From Owenia fusiformis (taxonomy: Eukaryota > Annelida > Polychaeta > Sabellida > Oweniidae), in the NCBI GenBank assembly GCA_903813345.2, contig CAIIXF020000011.1, positions 5,420,571 through 5,484,570 on the forward strand: a stretch of 64,000 nt of DNA. Direction: 5' to 3'. The notes under the pieces were generated by a model. It made no database searches, was not told the origin of the DNA, and worked only from the letters and a program-made list of their open reading frames with translations. Positions 1-12,400 of this stretch are shown in pieces. Within the stretch, counting starts at the first letter, position 1; every line of letters starts with the position of its first letter. The translations under genes and the position numbers were made by a program.

Positions 1-1150
1 ATGCCAGTTTTGGAAAAGTAGCCAGAGTTGTTTAATAACGAGTGTAGCTACATGTAGCTATAAAGCAGGGGAGGCATATTCCTTCCTAACATATAACTGA
101 TTAATATCCTCCTCATACTAATTTTTCCTTGCCTATTTAAATTCACTTTACCTATTTTGGTTCCTTTTCACGTCCTGGCTTAGTAATGTACATTTCAAGC
201 ACTACATGTATTTAAGCATGATAATGACATGCCAAATGTGAACACTGTTATTTCTGACATATTTAGGTAGGTTCACAATTTGATTCATCAAGTTTCGGAC
301 CTGACCTCTATAGAATGTAGTGATTGATTTTTCATTACCCAATGAGCACTCATACATATGTTGAGTGCTCAGTTAGTACAAAATTAGTACTAAATTAGCA
401 CTCTTGGCATGAGTGCTCATGAGCGTGCTTTTGGCAGAATGCTAATTTAGTACTAATTTTGAACTAATTGAGTAATCGGCATATCTCCCTCGCCTGTGTT
501 TATGATCAGTTTCAATGTGATTTATTCAGCGAGGCACAATTTATGTTTTCAAGTTGAATGCGATATGTGATATGTTTGAAATTTTGTAAGCACAAAAATA
601 CTCATTATTTTTTCTACATTTAGTATTAAATTGTGCTCATTTGCTAAATTTTCAGTTGTAAATCAGTGGAATTTAATATCACAATCATTCTTGGTGTATT
701 GTTGTCTCAAATGAATACTTAGTACTATTGGACATCTTCGTTCACTTGGCTCCCTTCGGTCAATGAACGCAGTGGAGACCGAGCATGCGAAGATGACTAT
801 TGGAGAGAAAGATAGTGTTTTCTATTCTACATAATCATTTATACTCAATTTTAATCTGTTTTAGTTCTTAATTAATGAAATATGATGAAAGTGCAGTGTG
901 TATTTTTATTACATCTTAAGAATGAATATTGTTGAAAATGTAGGGAATTTGAAAATTATAAAAAAAAACTTGATATTTTATCAAATTGAGCAGTGAATTT
1001 AAATATGAACAATTTCGATATTGCCATATCGCCAGGAACATATATAATTGATAGTTTGTAATGTAATACAATTTTATGACAGTTCATTATTAAAATATGG
1101 GATGGTGTGCTCTCTGATTCCCTCAATAAAGCCAAAATAGTTAAATTCAT
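1..1150. other. AT-rich intergenic sequence
   Basis: No reading frame with recognisable protein similarity is visible. The only structure I can support is the long hairpin at 368-472 and a weaker one around 734-796 with arms CATCTTCG and CGAAGATG. Confidence 0.5.
368..472. repeat. Long inverted repeat (hairpin, 33-nt arms)
   Basis: The arms at 368-400 and 440-472 are reverse complements with about two mismatches, separated by a 39-nt loop that itself contains GAGTGCTCATGAGCG. The arms are rich in TTAGTAC. This could be a tiny foldback or MITE-like element; no convincing target duplication was seen. Confidence 0.65.
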
Positions 1151-2635
1151 CTGTAACTTTCTTTTTATGAAAATATCAAGGCATGAAAAATTTATTGTCT
1201 ATTAGATAAAAGTTGAATTTACAACTGGCTATTTGCAATTTTAAAAGACAATTAACATTCTTTAAAGTCAACAACAGTAATTTTTCAAGCCTTGATTGTA
1301 ACAGAAAATGGTAAACATTAACTCAAATTATAACTTTGTGTGGCAACTTGCAAATCAAATATCATCAGCAATCAGAAATATTTTGAGGGATTTAAAAGAA
1401 TGAATTATTGGAGTATTTAATATTTACTCAACTTTTTGTTTTCACACAATTATTGATTGTATAGAGATTCTTACCCAGTAATGATTTAGTTTAGACAAAA
1501 AGTTGAGTCTTAATAACTGGCATAAGTCTCACATTTTAATATGTTATTCAAAGATTGTTCATATTATACTCACATGTACATGTACCTCTATTATTTTGTT
1601 TTTTTTAAATGGAATAAAATAAACATATCCATGATGCCAAATTCGTTTTCTGTTTATTTACAAATTAATTTTTTTAGTTAAAACCATGAAAGGGCCTTAA
1701 AGGGAGAATCAGATCTATAGGGGGTGACAAAATTTTAAACACACAACATGTATAATTGACCTACCAATCTATTCCAATTACAATATCTCCCAAAAGATTC
1801 ACAATATGTTATAAATTGGTGAAGTTATTAATGATAATAAGAATTCTTATAGAAAAATAGTACACTACTGTAAAAATCCTTAGTTTTCCTGAAATAAATC
1901 AGTTCTTTTGTGATTTTTAGAAAATAAACATGACAAGGAATGAAATGAGTCAAAAATATTCTAAAATTGGAACAATTTTTTGTTTAGCCTGCTCGCTAGA
2001 TCTGATTCTCTCCTTAAAACACTGGTGGAACTTTGGGGCAGAGCCGCAGAGGCATCAGCTGAAAAATACGTTTCATGAGATACAAGCCAGGGGGGGCGAA
2101 CCCCAAAAAATCTTTCATAATCATACAGTTTTTCACCATTTTGAGCGCTTCTCAAGTGATATTAGCCACATTTGGGCCAAAATTGTCAAATGTGAACCCC
2201 CCCCGGAAATTTTTGAAAACTGAACCCCCCTTGGAAAATCCTGGCTACGGGCCTGAGATAGGTACACAATTTTAGAGAAGGACATACAATCAATTGAATT
2301 CTATTCTAGTTTCGTTTGTTAGGTTCATACAATCAAATGAATTCTATTATTTTGTCTCAAATGAGTAGAAGCGCGAACAAATATGCCAAGTAATAAGCAA
2401 CATGAGGAGCTTGAACATCGTTCGCCAAGGAATTTTAAAAGTTCTCTTCAATAAATAGATGGCGGAAACGGTCGACCAGGAAAAACACTCTTAGGCATAC
2501 TGTAGGTTACTTTAATAATTCCAAGTTGAACACTGAAATGTTATTCCAAGGTAGAAAATAATTAATGCTTTTAAATAGAATGTGGCTGTGTGCAGCACTC
2601 GATCAACCAAATGGAGATCTTTGAACTATTATAAA
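1151..2635. repeat. Dispersed repeat A, copy 1
   Basis: This stretch is a direct, diverged copy of 30118-31155. Shared blocks include the run around 1362-1500, the segment around GGGGCAGAGCCGCAGAGG (near 2035), the poly-C block near 2200 and the tail near 2590. Copy 1 carries about 150 bp (near 1205-1355) and a 313-bp TTAA-flanked insertion (1701-2013) that copy 2 lacks. No intact gene is visible; it is probably an old interspersed repeat. Confidence 0.65.
1701..2013. mobile_element. TTAA-flanked MITE (piggyBac-type target)
   Basis: The insertion begins AGGGAGAATCAGATCTA and ends with the imperfect reverse complement, and is flanked on both sides by TTAA (1697-1700 and 2014-2017). The paralogous repeat copy at 30522-30525 has a single TTAA, that is, the empty site. 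TTAA duplication is the hallmark of piggyBac-type transposases. The element has no coding capacity and so would have been moved in trans. Confidence 0.7.
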
Positions 2636-2725
2636 TTATTTTTGACATTATTTAGTATTTATTCAGAACAGTAAAATACGAAACATATTTACAAGCACGT
2701 AGGAAGATTTAGAAATGACTTCGTA

Positions 2726-3576
2726 CATTCCCCTCCATAAGTTTGGCAACCCTAACTCCCCCATTGGATAAAGCCTATTTATGTTTGAATTTTTATTTGC
2801 ATAGACTGTAAAGAAAATATTACTTTTAGAGCTGGATATATAAATTCACTTAATTTCGAAAACTTCCACTTTTTCTCTATTTTTTCAACAAAGACAATAG
2901 GTCTGATATTGATGGCAAATCTGATGAAGTTTTAAAATCGACATTCCCATGTTAAACCAATGGGAATTGATAGGTTTGTCGCAAGGCATATGACTGAATA
3001 TCCATCTATCTGAGTTCTCGCCAAATATCCGTCTATCTTACATGTAGTTATCTTCAAATTAGGTAGGGAATTGAATTTGCAAACTTTATTTAACAAAAAG
3101 TGCTATGTATCTTCACGTTTAGCAAAGTTGTAGGCCTCCAAAGTCGAAATTATTTTTCCAGAAAAACCTCTCCCATTGAATTTACACAGGAAGCCAAACA
3201 ATAATTTTTAAAAATGACTCTGAAGCACTTTATTGGTCACAAAGTAAACTTATACTTACAAAAAACTTAGACAATTCAATTTTCTATATATAAAATTAAT
3301 TTTTGGTGAAACATTTACTGAATAGATATCCAGAAATCTGATTCGCCCCGAACCCACCATTTCCCATTGGTTTACATGGAAATGACAGTTTTCAAAAATG
3401 CATCAAAGTCTTCAATTTTCGACCTATTGTACATGTAATTGAGAATAAATTGGAATTGAAGTCAGGTTACATTCCCATCAATATTATTAGTTTACTTCTT
3501 CGCAGGTTATGTAAATAAAAAATCAAACATAAAGAGGCTTTAACGAAGCTTTAACAATGAGGGAGTTAGGGTTGTG
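2726..3576. mobile_element. CACTCCCC-family TIR element, long copy
   Basis: The left end CATTCCCCTCCATAAG after TA and the right side AGGCTTTAACGAAG...GGGAGTTAGGGTTG reproduce the terminal inverted repeats of the elements at 19427-19974 and 60086-60621, but the last ~20 bp of the right repeat are deleted before TGTA. The interior (about 2936-3390) has a second inverted repeat built on CATTCCCATG and CCCATTGGTTTACATGG. It is longer (~850 bp) than the other complete copies (~540 bp) and shares its right two thirds with 62870-63517. Confidence 0.65.
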
Positions 3577-4140
3577 TACACGTTCAGTGTCGCATTCACT
3601 CATAAAATATGCTTCAGCGAATTGTTAATTGCTTGGGAAAATATAGGTATCCCCTCATTGAAATGTTACTTTAATCAATGCTTATTTTGTTAATGTTCCT
3701 GGAAAAGTGTACATAGATAATGGTATTCACATGGCTGGTTATTCAGGTGGCTAAGGTCGATAGAAATAATTTTTAAATAAAGATGGCATGGTAATCGATC
3801 TGTGTTTATTTATAAATATTCTCTTGACACTGCCATGGAGTCTGTTGGTGCTGCCATCTTTATATCGGCACAGAACCTATGGTTATACATGTCACCAATA
3901 CTCCATCCAGAGTAAGACCTAATATTTATTTGCTTTATTGATACTTATGCCCACTCTCTTCATGGGTTTCCTTTAAACGGCGAGATTATAAGATGAACAC
4001 CGACATGTTATTCTAAGGTTGGAAATAATTTTCTTTCATTTGTGGCTAATACAAAACTACATAACTGTTCAAGAACATGTCAGGATGGCCTAATGTTTTA
4101 AATGCGAATCATGATAAAGAAGGTTTAGAATCGGGAGGAA

Positions 4141-4975
4141 AGGGGACATGCCATTAAGAGGCTCTTACTTAGTCATTTTTTCAAAAGTGTGAAAATAAAA
4201 AAAATCATGAAAAGTTCTTAAAATATTCTGAATAACAAGTTGAATATATATATTTAATGATGGCACAAGCAAAAGTCTGAAAATTGATATGAAATGAAGG
4301 GTTTTGACAGATGCAAAATATGGTAGATTTGTGATGAAGAAATAGAGGTTTTTGCAGTAACAACACAATTACCTCGAAGTTATCCGTTATAAGAGGCTGA
4401 GGACTAAACTTGACATAATTTTCAATCTCAGATTATCAGTAGTATCTAACTTAAGCCGGACAGCCACTCAAAATGTGTATGGAGCCCATAAGATTCATTT
4501 TTCTCAATTGAAGTCACTATTTCTGTTTTTAGCTTCAGAGGATAGGAAGTACATATACATGCTAAGTTCACCTAGATCACAAGCCTTACCACAAATATAA
4601 AGTATATAGGAATAGAGTTGATATGTGTGAAAACCTTAAACTTCCCATTTTATTGGGGATGGAACTTGTGGACCATGTGTATTTCTAACTTCTTCACATG
4701 TGCATGGATCTAAAATTGTGGCAGCCATCTTGGATTTGTCATATTATGTGGACATGGTTTTGGTTGTGCTGAATTTGTTTCAAAATAACATTTCTTGTAA
4801 ACCTTCGATAAGTGAGATAGGCATTTGAAATTAAATACAGATAGTATATACTTGACATTTAATGCAGTAAACAGTAATACAATTCATTCTTACATAATAA
4901 GTAAGTCCAGACAAAAAGTTGTTATTGTGTTCGTTTAACTGGGCATAAATTACACTCATTGGCCTTGGTTTTCTT
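4141..4975 (+). repeat. Dispersed repeat B, copy 1 (inverted partner at 33765-34496)
   Basis: Reading from GGGGACATGCCATTAAGAGG to CACTCATTGGCCTTGG, this segment is the reverse complement of 33765-34496 with moderate divergence. It contains about 100 extra bases near 4370-4465. No protein-coding frame is conserved between the copies, so it looks like a non-coding interspersed repeat. Confidence 0.65.
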
Positions 4976-6664
4976 AATTGGCTTGGATAAAATGTTGTTC
5001 TGTTTATTCAGAAAAGGAGTATAGTTCACATTCGTTCCATCCTCTTGTAGAAATGAATCTCATATTATTTCATCTCAAATATAGAACACAAGAATATAAT
5101 TAAAAAAACAAGATTCTATTAATTGCAAAAGTTAGCTTCTATGTCATGACTGAGTTTGGGTTCCGCTTCTAGGGAAAAAATATCCATCTGGAAATATCGT
5201 ATTGACCATTGCTATACACTCCATATTTAATCCTCCCAGTAAATAACATTGATATACAGTATACAAGTATATATGACATCGAGGATCTGGGGTTTGGGTA
5301 ATGTGAAACATGAGGCCACTTGTCTTTTTAAATCTCATATTCAATATTCTTTCTTTAAACCCTCATATTTAATATTTTTGGATTGGTAATTCAATTATGT
5401 ACCTACTTTTTATTCTTTATCCCATAGTTGAACTCTGTTCCGCTCTGTTAGGTAACATGAAAACATATTTATGATATTTTGGAAATGCGTGGAAAAAGTG
5501 ATATCTGTGGAATACGGAAAATATTTCACAAATATCACCTTTTGGCAGGGATTTGAAAACTACCACCAATATGATGTGTTTTGTTACATAGTGATTTCAT
5601 GACATCACGGGGATGAACGAATGAATGGATTTTGTTTTGATATGCTTTGTTTAGTTTTAGAGGTGAACTATGGGAAAAATAGAACATCCTATGAATTTTC
5701 GTGATATTGTGTTAATCCAACTCATTGATATCAATCTGCGCTAATTCGCTATTCTAACTTGGCAAGATATTGATATCAACTCGGAGATAAAGATAAAATC
5801 ATTTAAAATCATATAATATCCTATACATATCCTGTACCACAACTTTCTCATATGTTATATATTTTGGCACAGGCCATCATTTATTTTCCTTGAATTCATG
5901 CTTTTGTTCCTCGTTTTAGAAATGAGAGGAAATCTTTGATTTTCCTTGTATTTAAGTTGCTTAAATGTTGCCCTGTGATGTTGATAAAAGTCAATAGTAA
6001 TCCATTAGAGTCACAGTTGAAATGTACCCATTGCTAGCCCAGAACCTACCAAAATAGCATTTGCATTTTGTCAATATTGCCCTATGTGCTTTTCCATGAA
6101 AATAATTTTAATCGTATCTTTTCTTCAGTATTTCATATATTACATTTTAATATATTTAAATTGGTTAATATTTATATACTATTTACTTAGACAACAATAA
6201 ATAAAGAATTTTTTGTAAAAACACCAAAAATGGTATATGATCTTTAAATGACTGTTGTGTGAACATCAAAGGTCAAAATTCGCTGAAATTGTATTTTTAT
6301 AAAGCACAAATGATTTTTCTTCAATATGATATGCATTATTATCAGATATCAATCGTGATTACAACTATTTTTCAAAAAAAGTTCACCCCTATAATACTTT
6401 GACCTACTTTTGACCCCATTTGACTTACCATTTTTTGGGACCTCCCTCGAGAATTTTGAATGACCTTCAATATGAGCCCTTAGTTTTTACTGTAACCTAA
6501 TAACATGATAGAAGCCTTTATGTATGAGAAAATATTGGGATACCAAATCCCAATGTATAACGTTTTGGCGTAAAACTCAAGTGATTGGAGGTAGAGCGGA
6601 AAAGTTATAGTTTGAATTCGATGCAAATAAAAATGAAATTCATAAAATATTGATTATAATACTA
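4976..6664. other. Unique AT-rich intergenic sequence
   Basis: No gene, relic or internal repeat is recognised here. It lies between dispersed repeat B and the left edge of the segmental duplication. Small open frames are random in composition. Confidence 0.45.
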
Positions 6665-7018
6665 GTAGTTATCTTGTTTCTAATACTCCAGAAAATGACA
6701 CCTCCCCGCTTGCGACTTAGTGTTCTATAAAGGTTGCAGACATTAGTGTTAAACATTCTAACCGCTCATTTATCATTACCATCACAGTGATGCCATTGAA
6801 TTTGGCAAGGAATTGGATTTGGATTAGAAGATAAAAAATCATACGGAATGATGCACATTGATGCACAATGATGCACCCTGGGATTGCAACCATGCCATCG
6901 TGTCGTGATTTCGGCGATAGCACATTTTCCAATTCGATATTGAAGAGATATTCATTTGGCAAGTTTGTTGTCTAAATTATGCGTTGTGGTTGAATTCATC
7001 CCAGGGATTCACCAAACT

Positions 7019-7095
7019 GGATATAAAAAACTGAATCTAGTTACATTTGCATTGCGGTCGATTGGAAACGGCAACTAATACGCTCGACTTTCCGT
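7019..7095 (+). promoter_or_regulatory. Predicted TATA promoter and 5' UTR exon of gene copy 1
   Basis: TATAAAAAA at 7022-7030 is followed after about 25 nt by a probable start region (near 7050) and a consensus donor CC/GTAAGT at 7094. Unit 2 preserves the same arrangement (TATAAAA at 42380, donor at 42454). A good acceptor TTTTCCAG at 9411-9418 precedes the ATG exon. The inferred exon is about 7050-7093 and non-coding. Transcript evidence would be needed to fix the start. Confidence 0.5.
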
Positions 7096-9418
7096 AAGTA
7101 TTGATAGCATTGTATTTATCAGTAGGTCGAGTATGTTATTTTTCTATCATCAAATATTCTTGTTATTGAAAGCAAAATTAATATAGTTAGATAAAACCAT
7201 ATAAATTGGCGTTGAAGAATGAAATATTAAGTAAAACTAAGTAGACTAATTGGTCAAATGGTTGTCATTTATCTTGCGGAATTTATTGTACGTATAAGAC
7301 GTAGTAACACAAAGCTTCGTTCGGTGACGCATAGGGAAAAATCAGCCCATTAGACAAAACACATAGAAGTTGTTTAGATGCAATTAGGATGAATCTGATT
7401 AAGAGCATTGCATTTAAAATACACCTTATTCGCAAATAATTATTATTCCATGCAATTTGATTGGCTGATTTTATGAAAAATGGTGAACTTGGCCTACGGA
7501 ATGGGGATTATAGCAAGTTTGGACAGCGATTCTTAACTTTAACGTGTCGTAAATACAATAGTATATTTTCCGTAGTTGTCCTATCATAATTTCTTACGGC
7601 AGAAATTTACGAAAAACTTCAGAATCTGACTCGAGCGTAAACATAAGCAATCAAACTGCCCAAGCAACACGCACCAAAATTTGACATTCTAAGTTTAATG
7701 TCATCCAAGCAGATCCAAAACCGTGGCCAGATTCTTTAGCGTCAGTCTGATTACATGTAATATAAGTATGATTTAAACGTGGTTTTCAAATACTCTTGTC
7801 TATTGATTAATTATGCTTTAAATCATTTTTAAATGAATATTTATCAAAGAAACCGGAGCATAAGCAGCGATTATGTAATCTAAAATGTATTTTGAATTTT
7901 ATAAAAAATTGTCAACATTGAATAACCGAGATAATGATAGGCGTAGTGAATGGAAAAGTTCAAAAGGCAAGCACGGCGATACCCTTTGCATTCGTTTGAC
8001 TTCACTCCTTAAAAGAGAGCTTCGACTTCAGCACGGCGATTTGGCTTCAAAACTATGTCAAACTAGAAAACGGCAACTCCATGGAGCAGCAAAACCCAAC
8101 GAACACTATAACATATATGAATCTGTATTTTTCACGATGTTATATTTACCATCTACCATCTGTAATATTTACCATCATCACACTTCAGAATCGGACTCGA
8201 ACGTAAACATAAGCAATCAAACTGCCCAAGCAACACACACCAAAATCTGACGATCTAGGTTTAATGACAAGAATCGTGCCTAGATTCTTGAGCATCAATC
8301 TGATAAATATAAGCATGATTTAATTGTGGTTTTCAAATACTTTTGATTAACATGCCCTGATCAATTATAGTTTTTATGCCAAAAACAGTATGCGGCGTCC
8401 TGCTTTGAGCATTCCTAAAATATAGAAAATTGTCAAAGTTGAACATAATAATAGGCGTATTGAATAGAAAAGGTCCAACGTGTGCTCTGCGATTTGGCTT
8501 CAAAACCTTTTCAAATAGTTATGATATTTTTGAAATGCCTAATTAGATTACAAGGAGAATTAGAATTTTAATCTCCAAATGATGCGATATATAATTGCTA
8601 ATCGTACATGATCGATTTACCAAAGAGTGTTTGGAATGACTCCAGGACAACTGAAAACCTCTAATTTGTGTCATTTAACCCATAACTGCTATTGAGGTAT
8701 GTAGTCAGGTCATTGAAAACTTTTGGCGATATGTGCAAGTTTGCCTACAGCTCGATGATGGCCTCACCTTCGGCATGTTCTGAATCTGTTAACATGTAAT
8801 TACGTTATAAAATGCTCCATGAATAATGGGAAAATAAAGATACAATAATAATAATCCTAAGGGGGGGGGGGTAGGTTCGAAGTATGGCATCGACATTGGT
8901 TTTTCATGTAGCTGATCTCATGAAGTACACGCCAGTTTTGAGATATCAATGTCTCAAAAGTAGACCAACAAAAACGCTATCCAAATTTAACGTGTGAGGT
9001 ATCAAAATTTTAGGATTTTCTCAAGATTCTGAATCTGCAATCAGGTTGCGATTCTACGATTCTCTTGATATTTCGAAAGATCAATATAGTAACCCTATGT
9101 GAAGTCATGGGTTAAGTCAGCTACTTACTCAGCTACTTGCTCAGGTACTTACTTGGCTTCGCAGCTGCTACTTACACATGTAATCAGGTACTCATTCAGC
9201 TACTTACTCGGCTACATCTGAATCAATTCAATCTTGAGTCTTCAAATGCACTTTGTTCAATTTACAATTCCAGTTATTGTTATCTTCCTTTACAAGAGGA
9301 AGAAGATATAAAGAACACTTTAACAGTGCTTAACACGCTTTCAATTGAAGACCCACGGTTTTAAAACTTATGGAGACGATTATAAGCATACTTACTCTAA
9401 CTTATATTGCTTTTCCAG
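7096..9418 (+). other. 5' UTR intron of gene copy 1 with local repeats
   Basis: A block around GTAAACATAAGCAATCAAAC occurs twice (7618-7757 and 8182-8318), and short ACTTACTCAGCTAC-type direct repeats lie at 9117-9220. The 121-codon open frame at 7885-8250 is broken in unit 2, so I do not treat it as a gene. Nothing else coding is visible. Confidence 0.45.
8516..8862 (+). mobile_element. Possible 5'-truncated non-LTR retrotransposon 3' end
   Basis: This segment is absent from the equivalent place in unit 2 (near 43860). It ends in AATAAAGATACAATAATAATAAT, an A/T-rich microsatellite tail like the (AAT)n tail of the intact retrotransposon at 52173. No reverse transcriptase motif is present, so the assignment rests on the tail and the presence/absence pattern. 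The unit 2 sequence at this position is different rather than empty. Confidence 0.3.
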
Positions 9419-9455
9419 ATTTGTGATAAGGCATAGAAGAAAGTGTGATCGAAAG

Positions 9456-12400
9456 ATGGCGCTCTTAAATCCAGTTGTAATTGTGTTGGTGGTTCACGCC
9501 TTGACCGCAGCCTCAGGTAATGATGTAACTTGAAATAGACCACGCTTTGAACTGCAAATTAAAGTATTATACTTTGAAATGTAAACGAATGGAGATCAAG
9601 AAATTAAGTTGCTATAATGTTGATTACTAATAAAGTTATAACACCAAGTCGTAGATAATTGAAAAAAGTATATGTGGGGAAAGTTTGAACATCCTAGCTT
9701 CACTGATAAAATTGAACAAAGGGGTGCCCTTATGCCCCCCCCCCCTTAGGGGTTCGTGTGACTATTTTTACCTTAGGGCTTCTAGGGTTAAGTTACATCA
9801 TATAAATAATTCATCTTTAAACTTGGGTTTTGTTTTTTTGGCCCATCCCGTATATTGTGTATATATAACATTTATATATCTGCTATAATTGTCAAATATT
9901 GATTAACAGGGTCGGCACTTGTTTTGCAGATTCCCCTTGCAATACTGGTATTTCCATTCCCTGGAACGGTGGTTATCAGTGCATTTGTCCACCAAACAAA
10001 CAAGGCAGAAACTGCAGTGAAGGTAAGCAATTGAAAGAGTAGAAAACCCCAATATTAACATATTTGAATACTGGTATTTCCATTCCCTGGAACGGTGGTT
10101 ATCAGTGCATTTGTCCACCAAACAAACAAGGAAAAAACTGTAGTGAAGGTAAGGTCTTAAAAGAGAAGTAAACCCAACTATTTTATCGATTGGAAACCTA
10201 TAAACATTCTGTTGATAACAATTTCGCTAATTGAAACATTTATTTTCAGATGTTCCTAATGCTGATAATTGTACATGGCCTGGAAATGGTAAGTTAAAAC
10301 ATAATCAATCATGTAATATACAAGGTGGACAATATAAGATGGGACACAGATCATGCATGTGTTACATACCAAAAAAAAGAATTTAATTAGTCTGGAGAAG
10401 ATATACCATTTTGCGACTTATCTTCAATATTGGAGAAATTTTGAAAGTTCTTTGATTGTGACGTCACTTTTCACATATTTTACAATATCAAAGTAAAGAA
10501 ATTCATGAAAAGGATGTTTATATGTCTGCCTCTATAATAGCTCTCATTCTCAGAAAAGCAATACCTTTACACTATGCGTGTCTTCTTTTGGTGCCAACCA
10601 TGACTAATTTTTACCTCTTGCACCAAGTGCAAGTGTTCTACATCAGATGTGTAAAATAGGTTGATGCAAGAATTATGTTTTTGTTTCCCCAGATGGGGAC
10701 TCATTTTACCTCATTAAAAATCATCCAATTTCAAATGTGGTTTCAATCTTCACAATATTTCTGTGAAGTAGATTATAACAATATATTAATGGTTTTCTTT
10801 GATATATTTACCTTGGCTTCCAGCAGCCTGGTTTAATGGTGTTTGTAATATAAGAATTATGAAATGAATTGAATTGAATATTGAAATTCATTTTTCCCGT
10901 CCAGTCCATCCTTGCTGCAAGGGTATTTTACAAGTATATCTGAATTTAGGCATAAATGAAGTCCTTTGAAGAAGGATGGTCCAGTCTATTTTGTGACATT
11001 AGGAGCATTTGATTGCTACCAAGTGATTAGAAGTCCATGGTGGCATCTTGTATGAATTGTTCCAAAACCACTGAAAATCAGGGCTTCTATGCAAAAACCA
11101 ACTGAACTACGTTATCACGATAAATTGATTAGGCATTTGTTAATCAATTCAAAAAAAACTGTTACCCACAAGATGCCTATGATTTATCAGGTAATACTAT
11201 TATAATTTTAAAATCTAAATATATTTTCTTAATTAAAAATTTCTCGACATCTTTTTAACCATATTTCCGTTTAATAATAGCACTTTTACCATTTATCTCT
11301 ATCATTTTTTTAATAAGCTATCTTCTCTTATTATAAAGTAAAAAGGCATTTTATGTCTTTCAAATAAATTTAGTTATTTCTATATTTTCCCAATTCTTAT
11401 GATTTTACATTCTAAAAAGGTGTTCTTCTGATTCCTCAACATTGTTTACAAACTTTACACATTCAATCAGATAATTTTTGTTTTTTTAATTTTCTTTCAA
11501 TTTCTATTGCACCATTTATTACTCTGTATATGAATTTATTTACCTTATGATTTACATTTGTCTTAAATAGTGCTCTATACATTACATTAAATTTGATATC
11601 TGATTTATTTGTCACCCCTCTTCTACTAACAATTTCCTTTTCTTTATATCATATGTCTTTATTTTCTCTATATTTCCCCCTTAAATACTTAATTCATCAT
11701 TCCCATTGGTTTTATTTTACCAAAGCTGCTCTTGTACACATTGCATATAAACATCCGGGGACCTGCCCAATTCATTAATTACTCCATAATACCATCTGTA
11801 TCAAAAGTATTTTGTATTGAGAAAACCCTTAAATTACTTTTGTAAATGGCAAGTAAACTTATTGAAACTTTTCACACATAATTTAGGGCATATGTTACAC
11901 CTTCTGTGTAAATTTGAAGACAGTTGATTAATTTTTACTCAAAATATTACATATTATAGAACATAGCGTATACCTAAAACATATACCTAAAACATTTATC
12001 ATTCAAAGCCACTATATACTGTACATGAATATTGTGAAAGTACATATGTTTAGATATTCTGAGGTTTTGAGAATAAGCTTGACCAATATTTCTCAGATTC
12101 AATGTTTGTATATAGTTTTGACTGGACTTATTTTTTATTAATTAAGCGTGACTGATCAGTATATATTTAACCAAATGTTATGCATTGTTGTTTTGACCAC
12201 GCCTTCATGGATTCAAATTTTTGTAAATATTTGTTGTTGAGAGGTCTTATTTCTATTAACTGACATATGGCCATTCTGACAGCATTAAATGTATGATGTA
12301 CCTTATTTATAGAATTAAAACTGAGTGTTTTATTCAACATTGAGTGGCCTTAAGTGCGAAGTTTGAGTATCTTATCATGACTCAGTGACTTCACACATCA

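Noticed and set aside
7885-8250. 121-codon open frame in unit 1
   Set aside because: Broken by indels in unit 2 (only part survives at 43384-43593), lies in the 5' UTR intron, and overlaps a local repeat; not conserved as protein.
9903-10121. Antisense frame with a repeated DKCTDNHRSREWKY
   Set aside because: Shadow of the tandemly duplicated EGF-like exon on the opposite strand.
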